From: DASPKM01 sp963817075
GTDB lineage: Bacteria; Bacteroidota; Bacteroidia; Chitinophagales; Chitinophagaceae
Length of the DNA stretch: 64,000 bases
Direction of reading: 5' to 3'
Assembly (NCBI GenBank): GCA_963817075.1
Contig: CAWFMT010000008.1
Coordinates: forward strand, 62,001-126,000
The notes under the pieces are model-generated. The model ran no database searches. It saw only the letters and a program-made list of their open reading frames with translations, and was not told where the DNA came from. The position numbers were made by a program, and so were the translations under genes. Of this stretch, positions 25,861 through 34,982 are shown in pieces. Each line of letters begins with the position of its first letter. Position 1 is the first letter of the stretch.

Positions 25861-27117
25861 ATGACATACCACAAAGAATTAATTATTGGTCTTTTTGGAT
25901 TTGGCGTAGTGGGGGAAGGATTATATAAGGTATTGAAGCAAACGCCTTCTCTCAAGGCTAACATCAAGAAGATATGCATCAAGCACCCATCTAAAAAAAG
26001 AAATGCACCGGAAGAATTATTTACAACCGATGCTGATGAATTACTTTTTGATGAAGAGATCAATGTGATCGTTGAAGTGATCAATGAAACTGAACCAGCC
26101 TTCCATATTGTTTCGACAGCATTAAAGAATGGCAAGGATGTGGTAAGTGCGAGTAAGAAAATGCTTGCTACACATCTTGAGCAGTTACTTCAATTGCAGG
26201 AGGAAACAGGTCAATCCCTTTTATATGAATCTGCCGCCTGTGCATCAATTCCCGTGATCAGGAACCTGGAAGAATATTACGATAATGACCTGCTTCATTC
26301 CATCAAGGGGATCGTTAATGGATCCACCAATTTTATTCTCACAAGGATGTTTGAAGATCAACTTGATTTCCGGGGTGCTTTGCTCCTGGCTCAACAGGCT
26401 GGATTTGCTGAATCTGATCCCAGGCTGGATGTTGAAGGTTATGATGCTGTAAATAAATGGACATTGTTACTGACACATGCTTATGGAATAGTGGAATCGC
26501 CTAATAATATTTTATTCAACGGAATTCAAAATATTCAGGCGCAGGATGCGGTGGTTGGAAAGGAAAAGAAATATGAAGTGCGACTTGTGGCCCAGGCAAA
26601 GAAATTGAACAATGGCAAGGTTGCAGCATTTGTGCTTCCTCAATTTGTAACCGCTGAAGATCATCTCGCCTTTGTAAAAAATGAGTTCAATGGGTTGGTG
26701 ATCGAAAGCGGTTTCGCCGATGAACAATTTTTTTATGGGAAGGGAGCGGGAAGTTTTCCAACAGCATCGGCAGTTTTAAGTGACCTCTCGGCTTTGAGGT
26801 ATAACTATCGGTATGAATACAAGAAATTGTATCATCATACTCCTCTTTCATTGACAGATAATTTCTATCTAAGGATCTACATCAGCTTTGACGACTGGAA
26901 AAATATTCCAAAAGAAGAATTTGAATGGATAGAAGAATGGCATGCTAACGAATCAAGGAAATACCTCGTTGGTGTAATTCATTTTAGCAAATTGAAAGAG
27001 GATGATTGGTGGAAACAAAATAACACATCTCTTATTCTCACACCTCAAGCAATAATTGAGTCAATTGATATCAGGAACCTGAAACGGAAAAGCCTGGAAT
27101 TGGCAGGACTTGAATGA
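25861..27117 (+). CDS. hom: Homoserine dehydrogenase
   Basis: It reduces aspartate semialdehyde to homoserine, the branch point to methionine and threonine. The 418-aa protein starts at the ATG at 25861, one base after the stop of the preceding gene; the reading frame is open further upstream but only as overlap. The NAD(P)-binding loop GFGVVGEGL is at 13-21, and the catalytic region contains GIVNGSTNFILTRMFE and the family signature around AEADPRLDVEGYDA (here AESDPRLDVEGYDA). The C-terminal ~70 residues form an ACT-like region. It is controlled by the same SAM riboswitch. Confidence 0.93.
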   Translation: MTYHKELIIGLFGFGVVGEGLYKVLKQTPSLKANIKKICIKHPSKKRNAPEELFTTDADELLFDEEINVIVEVINETEPAFHIVSTALKNGKDVVSASKKMLATHLEQLLQLQEETGQSLLYESAACASIPVIRNLEEYYDNDLLHSIKGIVNGSTNFILTRMFEDQLDFRGALLLAQQAGFAESDPRLDVEGYDAVNKWTLLLTHAYGIVESPNNILFNGIQNIQAQDAVVGKEKKYEVRLVAQAKKLNNGKVAAFVLPQFVTAEDHLAFVKNEFNGLVIESGFADEQFFYGKGAGSFPTASAVLSDLSALRYNYRYEYKKLYHHTPLSLTDNFYLRIYISFDDWKNIPKEEFEWIEEWHANESRKYLVGVIHFSKLKEDDWWKQNNTSLILTPQAIIESIDIRNLKRKSLELAGLE

Positions 27118-27122
27118 AGAAT

Positions 27123-27172
27123 TTAACCGCAAAGGCGCTAGGACGCCAGGTTTCGCGAGGATTCTTTGCGTG
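27123..27172. repeat. REP-like element, half copy (4)
   Basis: Only the left arm and centre (TTAACCGCAAAGGCGC..GGACGCC, TTTCGCGAGG, then CTTTGCGTGA) are kept. It lies 5 bp after hom and 3 bp before the stop of the convergent gene at 27176. Confidence 0.8.
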
Positions 27173-27175
27173 ATT

Positions 27176-27733
27176 TCAGATTTCATTTTTCAATTCAAAG
27201 AAATATTTGTTTCTATCATTCCTATCTACATACAAGTTGACATTTTTTTGAAGCACATGAAACTTCAAGGTGGTAGATTCAAGTGGAAAATTATGACTCA
27301 CAAATTTTTCAATTGTTCCATTGTTATCCTGAGAATAAATTAAGTAGGATTGAACAGTATTTTTATTCACAACACGAGTGGCAAATAAACTTGCACTACT
27401 GCCAACTAATGTAGATGCAATGATCAAACCGCGGTCTCTTTCCTCAACTTGTCCTGTAAATGATCCATCTCTGAATTCGCATTTGTCTAAATCAACTTCA
27501 ATACATTCTGCAGATTCTTTAAAAATATTCAATTGAGATCTTAGTTCAGCTTCAGCCAATTTTCCTGAAATGCGAAAACTAAAATTGATCAAAATAATTC
27601 CTGCTATTCCTAAAATGACAAAACCTATATACCAGAGCAACTTGTAATCTATTAATGTGCCTTTATACTTGCTAAAAAAAATGGTTCCAAAAAAAGCGAG
27701 TATCAAAAGAATACTTCCTGTTATCAAGCGCAT
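27176..27733 (-). CDS. Membrane-anchored protein of unknown function
   Basis: I start this 185-aa protein at the ATG at 27733, preceded by AAAGGAT and followed directly by the first transmembrane helix (LITGSILLILAFFGTIFF). A second helix lies at about 31-52. The remaining 130 residues are soluble and beta-rich (SFTGQVEERDRGLIIAS; VQSYLIYSQDNNGTIEKFV). I recognise no family. It is convergent with hom across a half REP element and downstream of the DUF711 gene on the same strand. Confidence 0.6.
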   Translation of the reverse strand: MRLITGSILLILAFFGTIFFSKYKGTLIDYKLLWYIGFVILGIAGIILINFSFRISGKLAEAELRSQLNIFKESAECIEVDLDKCEFRDGSFTGQVEERDRGLIIASTLVGSSASLFATRVVNKNTVQSYLIYSQDNNGTIEKFVSHNFPLESTTLKFHVLQKNVNLYVDRNDRNKYFFELKNEI

Positions 27734-27815
27734 ATCCTTTATAATTAATAGTTTACCTGTTTTGAAATATTCACCGCAAGAAGCTCGTGGCTTCTGCAAT
27801 TTTGACAATTACCCA

Positions 27816-29045
27816 TCAGTCAACCTTCATGACTCTGGTACTTGTCAAAAATGGATTCGCAAAAGACACCTTATCGCCTGCTTTTTTGCCAGGGATTGGA
27901 AATAATCGTACAGAAAGTGCTTTTGCAGTGTATTTGAGTGAAAGCGCGGCAACGTCTGTGAGTATGCTAGCAATTATTTCCTTCCGTGTATCGCCGGCAA
28001 TGGGGATTACATCAAGGCCTGTTCCTGAAACTGAAGAATATAACAAAAGTTCTTTTACGGTATACCTTTCTTCAATTGCTCTGCGTGCAAGAACCGTATC
28101 CTCAATCACGGGAAGCATCAACCCTGAATAGCCACATTTTTTTATGTCAAGGCTTTTTAAAACATCCGTGATCATGGCACATGCAGCCAGAGTTGAGGAA
28201 CTTCCAAAAGGTTGTTTGGTATAGGTCTCAATTGCATATCCAATACTTGCATCCAAACCCGGAGCTGGTGAAACATCGATGCCATCATAAGTCCAACCTG
28301 TGCTTTCACCTATTTTCTCGGCAATGGACTGAACTGGTCTTAAATGTTTTTCAAGATTCGTCTTAAGCAACAGTCTTGCGTTGTTTTTATCTGAATTCTT
28401 GAATGTCTGTATCAGAAGATTCGGTGATTCCAATCCGATCGCAAAACTGTATCCGCCTTGATGAAAGGCCGCAGGGAAAAAGGGAATTCCGGAGGGACAA
28501 TTAGCAGAAGCGGTGAACCGAAAATTTGCCTCGCCTTTATTTTCTTTGGAAAGAGCTGCAATTATTTCTGCCGAAGCTTTTATTGAATTAGTATGAATCC
28601 CGAGTTGATGAGAAGAGATCGGAAGACTAAAACTTATTGAATTGGTTGTTCGGACTAAATCAGTCGCCCACGCAGCAATATTGGTTTCGTATTTATCCGG
28701 TGCGAGAACTTGACCGATAGAGAGAATAACGTCATTGGAAATGGCGATTTTATCAAAGGTTTTGAGAAATGGCAATGCGTCTTTTAAGCTGGTTCCATTT
28801 AAATAGTTGTACAAGTTAGAGGTTGCAATCCTTAAGGTTTGCACTTCATAACCCTCGTTAGTAAATACTTTTTTGGCGATCCTCAATAAGTCAATTGCTT
28901 CGATTAAAGTAGTTGTATCCGAAAGGCTTTTGAGGGTTACCCCAGCAGTAATTGTCCTGATTCGAAAAGGGAATTTGGACTCCTGACTATAAGCAAAATT
29001 AATACTCAAATAAATATTCAATAGCAAAATGAGATACTTTTTCAT
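27816..29045 (-). CDS. Exported DUF711 family protein
   Basis: A 409-aa member of the DUF711 family (pyruvate-formate-lyase-like fold, UPF0210). Recognisable elements are RIRTITAGVTL near the start, FRFTASANCPSGIPFFPAAFHQGG (about 176-199) and GIDVSPAPGLDASIGYAIE (about 255-273). Unlike most DUF711 proteins, it begins with a clear signal peptide (MKKYLILLLNIYLSINFAYS/Q), so it should act in the periplasm. It sits next to an exported nucleoside hydrolase. No function is established for the family. Confidence 0.82.
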   Translation of the reverse strand: MKKYLILLLNIYLSINFAYSQESKFPFRIRTITAGVTLKSLSDTTTLIEAIDLLRIAKKVFTNEGYEVQTLRIATSNLYNYLNGTSLKDALPFLKTFDKIAISNDVILSIGQVLAPDKYETNIAAWATDLVRTTNSISFSLPISSHQLGIHTNSIKASAEIIAALSKENKGEANFRFTASANCPSGIPFFPAAFHQGGYSFAIGLESPNLLIQTFKNSDKNNARLLLKTNLEKHLRPVQSIAEKIGESTGWTYDGIDVSPAPGLDASIGYAIETYTKQPFGSSSTLAACAMITDVLKSLDIKKCGYSGLMLPVIEDTVLARRAIEERYTVKELLLYSSVSGTGLDVIPIAGDTRKEIIASILTDVAALSLKYTAKALSVRLFPIPGKKAGDKVSFANPFLTSTRVMKVD

Positions 29046-29177
29046 ATTCTCAGTATAACATTAAAGTAACCTGTTAAGTTAGATCTACTAATTTTTCATT
29101 CTCATAATTGATTCGTAAGTTTTTAAGAATCTGCCAACATCAACATCAATTGCGGCATATACAAGAGGCTTTCCCTT

Positions 29178-30131
29178 CTAAGGTGGTAATTCGAGTTGAT
29201 AATCATAGGCAGGCATGATAGTCTGACCAATAGCTATTCCGCTCGTCACAACACGTACTGGTCCAGTGGCAAATTTGAATAAGGTTGAATCAATGAGATA
29301 CATAACAGCGGAGGGATCATGTACATAAAATCCGCCTGTAAGCTTGCTTACCGTCTTGTAGAAATTAAGATACGATCTGGTAATGGAAAATATAAATGGT
29401 CCGTATTGACTATTTTGTTCCTTAACTCTCAAGAGGATTTCATCATTCAACTTAACTTTTGTAGTAACATCAAGTCCGATCATAGTGACCTTCCAACCAG
29501 CTGTAAAAACAATATCAGCAGCATCCGGATCTCCCTCAATGTTCGCTTCAGCTACAGGATTTACATTTCCAGGCACATGCAAATCCCCTCCCATCAAAAC
29601 AACTTCTTTTATAGTCCGTACAATGTTTGAATCCAGGCTGATTGCCCTTGCAATATTAGTAAGCCTTCCAACGGCTAGAATTGTTACCTGACCTGGAAAA
29701 GCTTTGGCCATATCAACAATAAATTGAGCTGCAGGTTTGCTTTCATGTTCATTTTTTGGTTCAGATTGATTTGTATTTCCTAATCCATCCTTTCCGTGTA
29801 TGAAATCAGGAGGCGCATCAAGTGGTTTACGTAAAGGACTTTCAGCCCCTTTATAAACAGGAATGTTTCTCCCAGATAATTTAACGATGGTTAAAGCGTT
29901 TTTTGTAGACTGATCTGTATATGCATTTCCAAAACCTGTTGTAATTCCTAAAATCTCAAAACCCGGATACTGCATTGCCAGAATGAGAGCCATCGCATCA
30001 TCAATGCCAGGATCGCAATCGATAATTAATTTTCTGGTTTGACCAGAAGCAGAAAACATTCCATTGCCAATCCCAATTATTAATATAAGCAGACATGTCC
30101 TGATTTTGTGATGGGTTCTTTTTAAAGTCAT
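29178..30131 (-). CDS. Exported inosine/uridine-preferring nucleoside hydrolase
   Basis: A 317-aa ribonucleoside N-ribohydrolase that splits nucleosides into base and ribose. The calcium/ribose-binding DCDPGIDDA is at 38-46, GVTTxxGN appears as GITTGFGN, and the VLMGGDLHVPGNVNPVAEANIEGDP block (about 186-210) contains the N and E ligands. The N-terminus (MTLKRTHHKIRTCLLILIIGIGNGMFSASG) is a signal peptide, so nucleosides would be cleaved in the periplasm, a salvage strategy seen in Bacteroidota. It ends shorter than some homologues. It is separated by 102 bp from the next upstream gene. Confidence 0.9.
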   Translation of the reverse strand: MTLKRTHHKIRTCLLILIIGIGNGMFSASGQTRKLIIDCDPGIDDAMALILAMQYPGFEILGITTGFGNAYTDQSTKNALTIVKLSGRNIPVYKGAESPLRKPLDAPPDFIHGKDGLGNTNQSEPKNEHESKPAAQFIVDMAKAFPGQVTILAVGRLTNIARAISLDSNIVRTIKEVVLMGGDLHVPGNVNPVAEANIEGDPDAADIVFTAGWKVTMIGLDVTTKVKLNDEILLRVKEQNSQYGPFIFSITRSYLNFYKTVSKLTGGFYVHDPSAVMYLIDSTLFKFATGPVRVVTSGIAIGQTIMPAYDYQLELPP

Positions 30132-30233
30132 TGTCCCATGATTGAATGTTTAAGCACCAATGAAATTCGCTGAGTTAAGAGTTCCTGTTCGGAATACTCC
30201 ATCTCTAATAAAATCAAGCGATCAATTAGTATT

Positions 30234-30839
30234 CTATTTAGGACAATCCAATTTTGCAGCATAGCTGCTACCGGGATCATATCCGTCAATTCTGATTGCC
30301 CGATTCCCATTCAAAGTAACCCAGCTCAATTTCAGATAGACAAGATCTTTTTTTGGAAGTTTTAGTTCGTAAAAGGTAAGGCCTGCATAATCCTTTGCAT
30401 CACAGTTTTTGATAAGTTTTGCCTTATAGGGTTTTTTCCAGAATATACTGTCAAGAGCGATAGTACCTGTTGTATTCAGATCTTTCGAGGGAGAACTTAT
30501 AATACTGAAGGATGTATAACCCATTCTCGGACCCTTGAGCATGATATTCCATTTTACAGGTTGTCCAGCTTGCATAAAACTTTTGCCTCTAATAGTCATA
30601 TCTACAGTACCCATTCTGAAAAAGTTAATGCTGGTGTCTTCACTCATTTCTATCCTATCCGCCTTCCACTTAACTGGGAATTTCTTCGGTCCCCCAACTG
30701 CCCAGTCGCCAACACTTGGGTAGCCAGTACTATCGGTTACCAACTTTTTAATTAAATCGTAGAGTTCTGTTTTGGTGGATTGAGCGGATGCGGAGCAGAC
30801 ACAACAGCCAAGCAATAAAGAAAATATAAGCTTATTCAT
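30234..30839 (-). CDS. Exported protein of unknown function
   Basis: A 201-aa protein with a signal peptide cleaved after CSASA/Q (about residue 19). The mature part is rich in beta-strand patterns, Lys and aromatic residues (KWKADRIEMSEDTSINFFRMG; YAGLTFYELKLPKKDLVYLKLSW). I recognise no family. It is upstream of the nucleoside hydrolase gene on the same strand and may be co-transcribed. Confidence 0.65.
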   Translation of the reverse strand: MNKLIFSLLLGCCVCSASAQSTKTELYDLIKKLVTDSTGYPSVGDWAVGGPKKFPVKWKADRIEMSEDTSINFFRMGTVDMTIRGKSFMQAGQPVKWNIMLKGPRMGYTSFSIISSPSKDLNTTGTIALDSIFWKKPYKAKLIKNCDAKDYAGLTFYELKLPKKDLVYLKLSWVTLNGNRAIRIDGYDPGSSYAAKLDCPK

Positions 30840-31104
30840 GTTTTAGGGGTTTTGGTTTGAACATCGCAAGGAAATTAATTCCAATATACACCAAAGGTCC
30901 CTTCTGGGAATGACGGACGTTCCTAAGATCACATTTGTGATAAAACAAAAAGGGAGTTTGAGATTCTCTTATTTATAATATTGAGTCTGAAAACAATGCT
31001 TGTGGATTTTGTTAAGAAGCAATACCAATCAAGATCTCATAGTGCCAGCACCTCAGTATAATGTCGTAATTTCATACCCCTTCAAACTTAATATCAAACT
31101 GAAT

Positions 31105-34011
31105 ATGAATAACAAATTCATTGCCTTGCTTTCCCTTTGCCTGGTAAGCCTTCTTGCAAGTTTTGGTCAGACAAAGCTGATTGAAAAAATAACCCGGAAA
31201 GGGGATGAACTCATCATCCCATATGAGAAACATCAATTACCAAATGGCCTAACATTGATCATTCATGAAGACCACAGTGATCCTGTAGTGCATGTGGATG
31301 TTACCTATCATGTTGGATCTGCCAGAGAAGAGATCGGCAAATCAGGATTCGCACATTTCTTTGAACATATGATGTTCCAGGGAAGTGATAACGTAGGTGA
31401 TGAGCAACATTTCAAAATTGTTACCGAAGCTGGCGGAACTCTGAATGGAAGCACCAACCGTGATCGAACAAATTATTATGAAACAGTTCCTGCTAATCAA
31501 TTGGAAAAGGCAATATGGCTGGAAGCAGACCGGATGGGTTTTCTACTTGACGCAGTAACTCAAAAGAAATTTGAAATACAGCGGTCTACTGTAAAGAATG
31601 AGCGTGGTCAGAATTATGACAACCGCCCTTACGGTTTACAGAGTGAATACATTGCCCGGAATTTGTACCCATATGGTCATCCATATTCCTGGTTGACTAT
31701 CGGATACCTGGAAGATCTTAACCGCAGTGATGTGAACGATTTGAAGAATTTCTTTCTGCGTTGGTATGGACCAAACAATGCTACTATTACTGTAGGTGGA
31801 GATGTTAAGCCTTCAGAAGTAATAAAACTTGTTGAAAAATATTTCGGTTCTATTCCACGTGGTCCTGAAGTTCAACCTGTAAGACTCGATCCTGTTGTTC
31901 TTGAAAAAAATCGCTATGTAAGTTATGTAGATAATTATGCGAGGGCTTCTCAAGTCAGGTTAACCTATCCAACTGTACCAGAATATCATGCCGATGCCCC
32001 TGCCCTGGCATTACTTGCGCAGGTATTAGGAGGTGGTGGTGGATTTGGTGGCGGTGGCCGTGGTGGCCGTGGCGGTGGTGGTGGCGGAAATAGAAATTCG
32101 GTTTTCTATGAGACCATGATCAAACCACAAAAAGCCTTGCAGGCAAGCGCCAGCAATCAAACTTCGGAGCTTGCTGGTGAGTTCTCAATTTCTGTAACTC
32201 CATATCCCGGAAAATCTCTTGCAGAAATGGAGAAACTGGTAGATTCTGCATTTGTTGAATTTGAAAAGAGAGGAGTGACCCAGGAAGATGTGGACAAATT
32301 CAAAGTGGCTTTTGAAAGTCGCACTATCAATAGCCTTGCAAGTGTCTCAGGTAAAGTAAGCACGCTTGCGGCATTTCAGACTTTTGCTGGAAATCCAAAT
32401 ATGATCAAAACCCTATTTGAAGCATATAGCCAACTAACTAAAGAGGATGTGATCAGGGTGTATAATCAATATGTGAAGAATAAGAACCATGTTGTAATGA
32501 GTACTCTGGCAAAGGGACAAGAGGCATTAATTGCCGCTGTAGATAATTACACCATCGATACTACAAAATATAACAGGCCGGATTACGGATATGCGGGATT
32601 AAAGTATTCCAAAGCAAAGGATAATTTCAAAAGAGGAACGATTCCCGGCAATGGTCCGAACCCCGTAGTGAAGGTTCCACAATTCTGGAAGAAGAGTCTT
32701 CCAAATGGCATAAAACTGATCGGCACTGAAAATACAGAGCTCCCGGTGGTTACTGTTTCAATCTCTATTCCCGGTGGACATTTATTGGAGGCAAATGATC
32801 TTTCAAAAGCAGGGCTGGCAAGCTTTTTTGCACGCATGATGAATGAGGACACTAAGAAATATACTGCGGAACAGTTCTCACTCGAGCTGCAAAAAATAGG
32901 AAGTTCAATAAGTGTCTCAAGTGGAACTGATGCCATAACATTTAACGTCCAGAGCCTGAAAAAAAATCTTGATAAAACACTTGCCTTGTTGCAGGAAAGA
33001 ATGTTCAATCCTGCATTCTCTGAAGAGGCTTTCAGCAGAATGAAAAACCAGACCCTTGAAGCTGTAAAACAAAGTAAATCACAGCCTGCAGGTGTTGCCA
33101 CCGCTGTTTTTGCGAAATTGAATTATGGTGCCGGGCATATTATGGCAAGCCCTGAATCAGGAACTGAGGTTACTATACCTAAGATAAATCTGGAAGACAT
33201 ACAGAATTACTATAACAATTACATGACTTCTGTAGGGACTAAAGTTGTCGTGGTTGGTGATGTGAAGGAAGATGAAATTCTAACCAGGCTTACTTTTCTA
33301 AACCAATTGCCGAAGAAAAAGATCGAGCTTCCGAAAATTGATGCTGTACCAGCAATCAATAAGACAAAGGTTTACATGGTAGACATTCCTAAAGCTGCAC
33401 AATCAGAATTCAGAGTTGGATATGTTACAGGATTGAAATACGATGCAACGGGTGATTACTACAGGAGTTACCTGATGAATTTTCCTTTAGGTGGTGCATT
33501 TAATAGTCGCATCAATTTGAATCTTCGTGAAGATAAAGGATGGACCTACGGAGCGAGGAGTGGCTTTAGCGGAGATGAATATACTGGGGAGTTTAGCTTC
33601 AGTTCAGGTATCAAGGCAGATGCAACTGATAGCGCATTAGTGGAGGTCATGAAAGAGCTTAATGACTATACTACTAATGGTCCAACAGATGAAGAAGTTG
33701 ATTTCATGAAAAATGCCGTGGGACAGCGGGATGCACTTGCTTATGAAACAGGTCTTCAGAAAGCTGCTTTTATCAGGAGAATTCTGGATTATGATCTTCC
33801 TGCCAACTATGTAGAACAGCAGATCAAGATACTGAAGAGCATGACGAAGGAACAAATGAAGGCATTGGCTGAAAAATATCTCCATCCAAAAAAGATGAAT
33901 ATTTTACTAGTGGGTGATAAGCAGAAAATATTGGAGGGTGTTAAGAAATTAGGTTATGAGATTGTTGAATTAGATGCGGAGGGCAATACACTAACTAAGA
34001 GAGCTTTCTAA
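31105..34011 (+). CDS. M16 family (pitrilysin-like) zinc metallopeptidase, two-domain
   Basis: A 968-aa exported insulinase-type peptidase; I start it at the ATG at 31105, which begins a signal peptide (MNNKFIALLSLCLVSLLASFG/Q). The N-terminal half is catalytic: inverted zinc motif HFFEH (84-88) with the distal Glu expected about 75 residues later in KNERGQ. The second half lacks HxxEH (ASFFARMM instead) but keeps the R/Y pair region (REDKGWTYGARSGF), as usual for the non-catalytic partner. A Gly-rich insertion of about 22 residues (about 309-330, GGGGGFGGGGRGGRGG...) replaces a normally short loop. The role is probably turnover of peptides in the periplasm. Confidence 0.92.
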   Translation: MNNKFIALLSLCLVSLLASFGQTKLIEKITRKGDELIIPYEKHQLPNGLTLIIHEDHSDPVVHVDVTYHVGSAREEIGKSGFAHFFEHMMFQGSDNVGDEQHFKIVTEAGGTLNGSTNRDRTNYYETVPANQLEKAIWLEADRMGFLLDAVTQKKFEIQRSTVKNERGQNYDNRPYGLQSEYIARNLYPYGHPYSWLTIGYLEDLNRSDVNDLKNFFLRWYGPNNATITVGGDVKPSEVIKLVEKYFGSIPRGPEVQPVRLDPVVLEKNRYVSYVDNYARASQVRLTYPTVPEYHADAPALALLAQVLGGGGGFGGGGRGGRGGGGGGNRNSVFYETMIKPQKALQASASNQTSELAGEFSISVTPYPGKSLAEMEKLVDSAFVEFEKRGVTQEDVDKFKVAFESRTINSLASVSGKVSTLAAFQTFAGNPNMIKTLFEAYSQLTKEDVIRVYNQYVKNKNHVVMSTLAKGQEALIAAVDNYTIDTTKYNRPDYGYAGLKYSKAKDNFKRGTIPGNGPNPVVKVPQFWKKSLPNGIKLIGTENTELPVVTVSISIPGGHLLEANDLSKAGLASFFARMMNEDTKKYTAEQFSLELQKIGSSISVSSGTDAITFNVQSLKKNLDKTLALLQERMFNPAFSEEAFSRMKNQTLEAVKQSKSQPAGVATAVFAKLNYGAGHIMASPESGTEVTIPKINLEDIQNYYNNYMTSVGTKVVVVGDVKEDEILTRLTFLNQLPKKKIELPKIDAVPAINKTKVYMVDIPKAAQSEFRVGYVTGLKYDATGDYYRSYLMNFPLGGAFNSRINLNLREDKGWTYGARSGFSGDEYTGEFSFSSGIKADATDSALVEVMKELNDYTTNGPTDEEVDFMKNAVGQRDALAYETGLQKAAFIRRILDYDLPANYVEQQIKILKSMTKEQMKALAEKYLHPKKMNILLVGDKQKILEGVKKLGYEIVELDAEGNTLTKRAF

Positions 34012-34019
34012 TCAAGAGA

Positions 34020-34090
34020 TTAACCGCAAAGACGCAAGGTTTCGCGAGGTTTCTTTGCGTGACTTCGCGTCCTGGTGTCTTGGCGGTTAA
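34020..34090. repeat. REP-like palindrome, copy 5
   Basis: A full copy, TTAACCGCAAAGACGCAAGG ... TTGGCGGTTAA around TTTCGCGAGG. It begins 8 bp after the M16 stop and ends 3 bp before the stop of the convergent DoxX gene, so it is placed to terminate both transcripts. Confidence 0.9.
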
Positions 34091-34093
34091 ATT

Positions 34094-34489
34094 TTATTGC
34101 CTATCAACAGAATATTTCCCCGCTCCCTGAAATAGCAATAAAATACAGATGAAAAGAATTGCCATCGCTGGAGTCATCTGTTCAAAAGACTGATTCCGAT
34201 GCACCATGATCAATGCAACAAGAAAGTTGATGATCATCAGGAGCGATGCCAGCCTTGTTTTCCAACCTAGAACTAAAAGCAAGCCTGCGATCAATTGCGC
34301 ATAGACTGAAATAATCGCTGATACAATGGGTAATGGAAAATCATGTTGCTCCAGGAAATCCCTGAAGCGGATCATATGATCCCAGCTTAAGACATTATCG
34401 GCAACTCCGTAGATTAGTCTCACACCAACAAATACCCGAATCAATAGAAGTCCTATATCCTTATTTCTTTTGAACCATTTGAATTTCAT
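34094..34489 (-). CDS. DoxX family membrane protein
   Basis: A 131-aa protein with four transmembrane helices in the DoxX/DoxD arrangement; GLLLIRVFVGVRLIYGVADN at residues 13-32 is the typical first helix, and AQLIAGLLLVLGWKTRLASLL the conserved middle. Family members are linked to quinone redox or sulfur metabolism and oxidative stress, but many are uncharacterised. It is convergent with the M16 gene over a REP palindrome. Confidence 0.85.
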   Translation of the reverse strand: MKFKWFKRNKDIGLLLIRVFVGVRLIYGVADNVLSWDHMIRFRDFLEQHDFPLPIVSAIISVYAQLIAGLLLVLGWKTRLASLLMIINFLVALIMVHRNQSFEQMTPAMAILFICILLLFQGAGKYSVDRQ

Positions 34490-34541
34490 GATGATAACAT
34501 TTACATCAAAAACAAGCTGCCTTTCGTGAATCTTGATTCAA

Positions 34542-34628
34542 GATTTCTCGCAAAGAGGCAAAGGAAGCAAAGAGCGCAAAGCCTTTAAATCTTTGCGTCT
34601 TAATAAAATTGGCGTCTTTGCGTGAAAT
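34542..34628. repeat. REP-like palindrome, second type (ATTTCTCGCAAAG...CTTTGCGTGAAAT)
   Basis: It has the same CGCAAAG/CTTTGCG word structure as the TTAACCGC elements but different tips: ATTTCTCGCAAAGAGGC on the left and GGCGTCTTTGCGTGAAAT on the right. A sister copy is at 45141-45224. Confidence 0.85.
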
Positions 34629-34821
34629 AAAAAAAGTCAATCGTGAATCTCAGTTGTGCTTAATTGCCCTGACTTCCGACCTCCGCCTTCTGACTTCGTT
34701 TCGTTGAAATTCCTGAACCTAGAATATCCTTCCATTTTCCGGAAGAATTTGACGTTTGGCCTATTTGTATGAATTGACTATCAATTATTTACGGACTGGC
34801 ACCCAAATTGAAACTATATAC

Positions 34822-34878
34822 ATGTTCAACACTGATAAAAACTTATTCAACATATTAGTATACGAGACGGTAAACTAA
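34822..34878 (+). CDS. Possible 18-residue peptide ORF
   Basis: ATG TTC AAC ... GTA AAC TAA encodes MFNTDKNLFNILVYETVN. Its stop abuts a GC-rich hairpin with a T-rich tail, as if it were a complete short transcription unit. There is no clear ribosome binding site and no consensus promoter, so it may be chance or part of a small RNA. Confidence 0.25.
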   Translation: MFNTDKNLFNILVYETVN

Positions 34879-34909
34879 AGGCCTCCTTTCAAGGGGGCCT
34901 CTTCCTTTT
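34879..34909 (+). terminator. Hairpin AGGCCTCC/GGGGGCCT with T-rich tail
   Basis: An 8-bp stem with one G-T wobble (34879-34886/34893-34900), a 6-nt loop and CTTCCTTTT behind it. It follows the tiny ORF directly; no longer gene precedes it on this strand. Confidence 0.6.
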
Positions 34910-34920
34910 ACGAGAATCGA

Positions 34921-34982
34921 GAGTTTGAGAGTTTGACCACCTTCGCTAGAGCTATGTTGGTTGAAAAATGTTTGAATGTTTG
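34921..34982. repeat. CAAAC-flanked ACCACC/GGTGGT hairpin repeat, copy 2
   Basis: Reverse-complement copy of 4592-4653: GTTTGACCACCTTCGCTAGA ... TTGAAAAATGTTTGAATG. It lies downstream of the minus-strand alpha/beta hydrolase gene. Confidence 0.7.

Noticed and set aside
32583..33101. 172-codon minus-strand ORF inside the M16 peptidase gene
   Set aside because: It is antisense to a conserved domain and its composition follows from the opposite codons.
34669..34720. Functional element in the CTGACTTCCGACCTCCG words
   Set aside because: Similar words occur at 53341-53370, but the copies are loose and short; I treat them as low-complexity spacer without further support.
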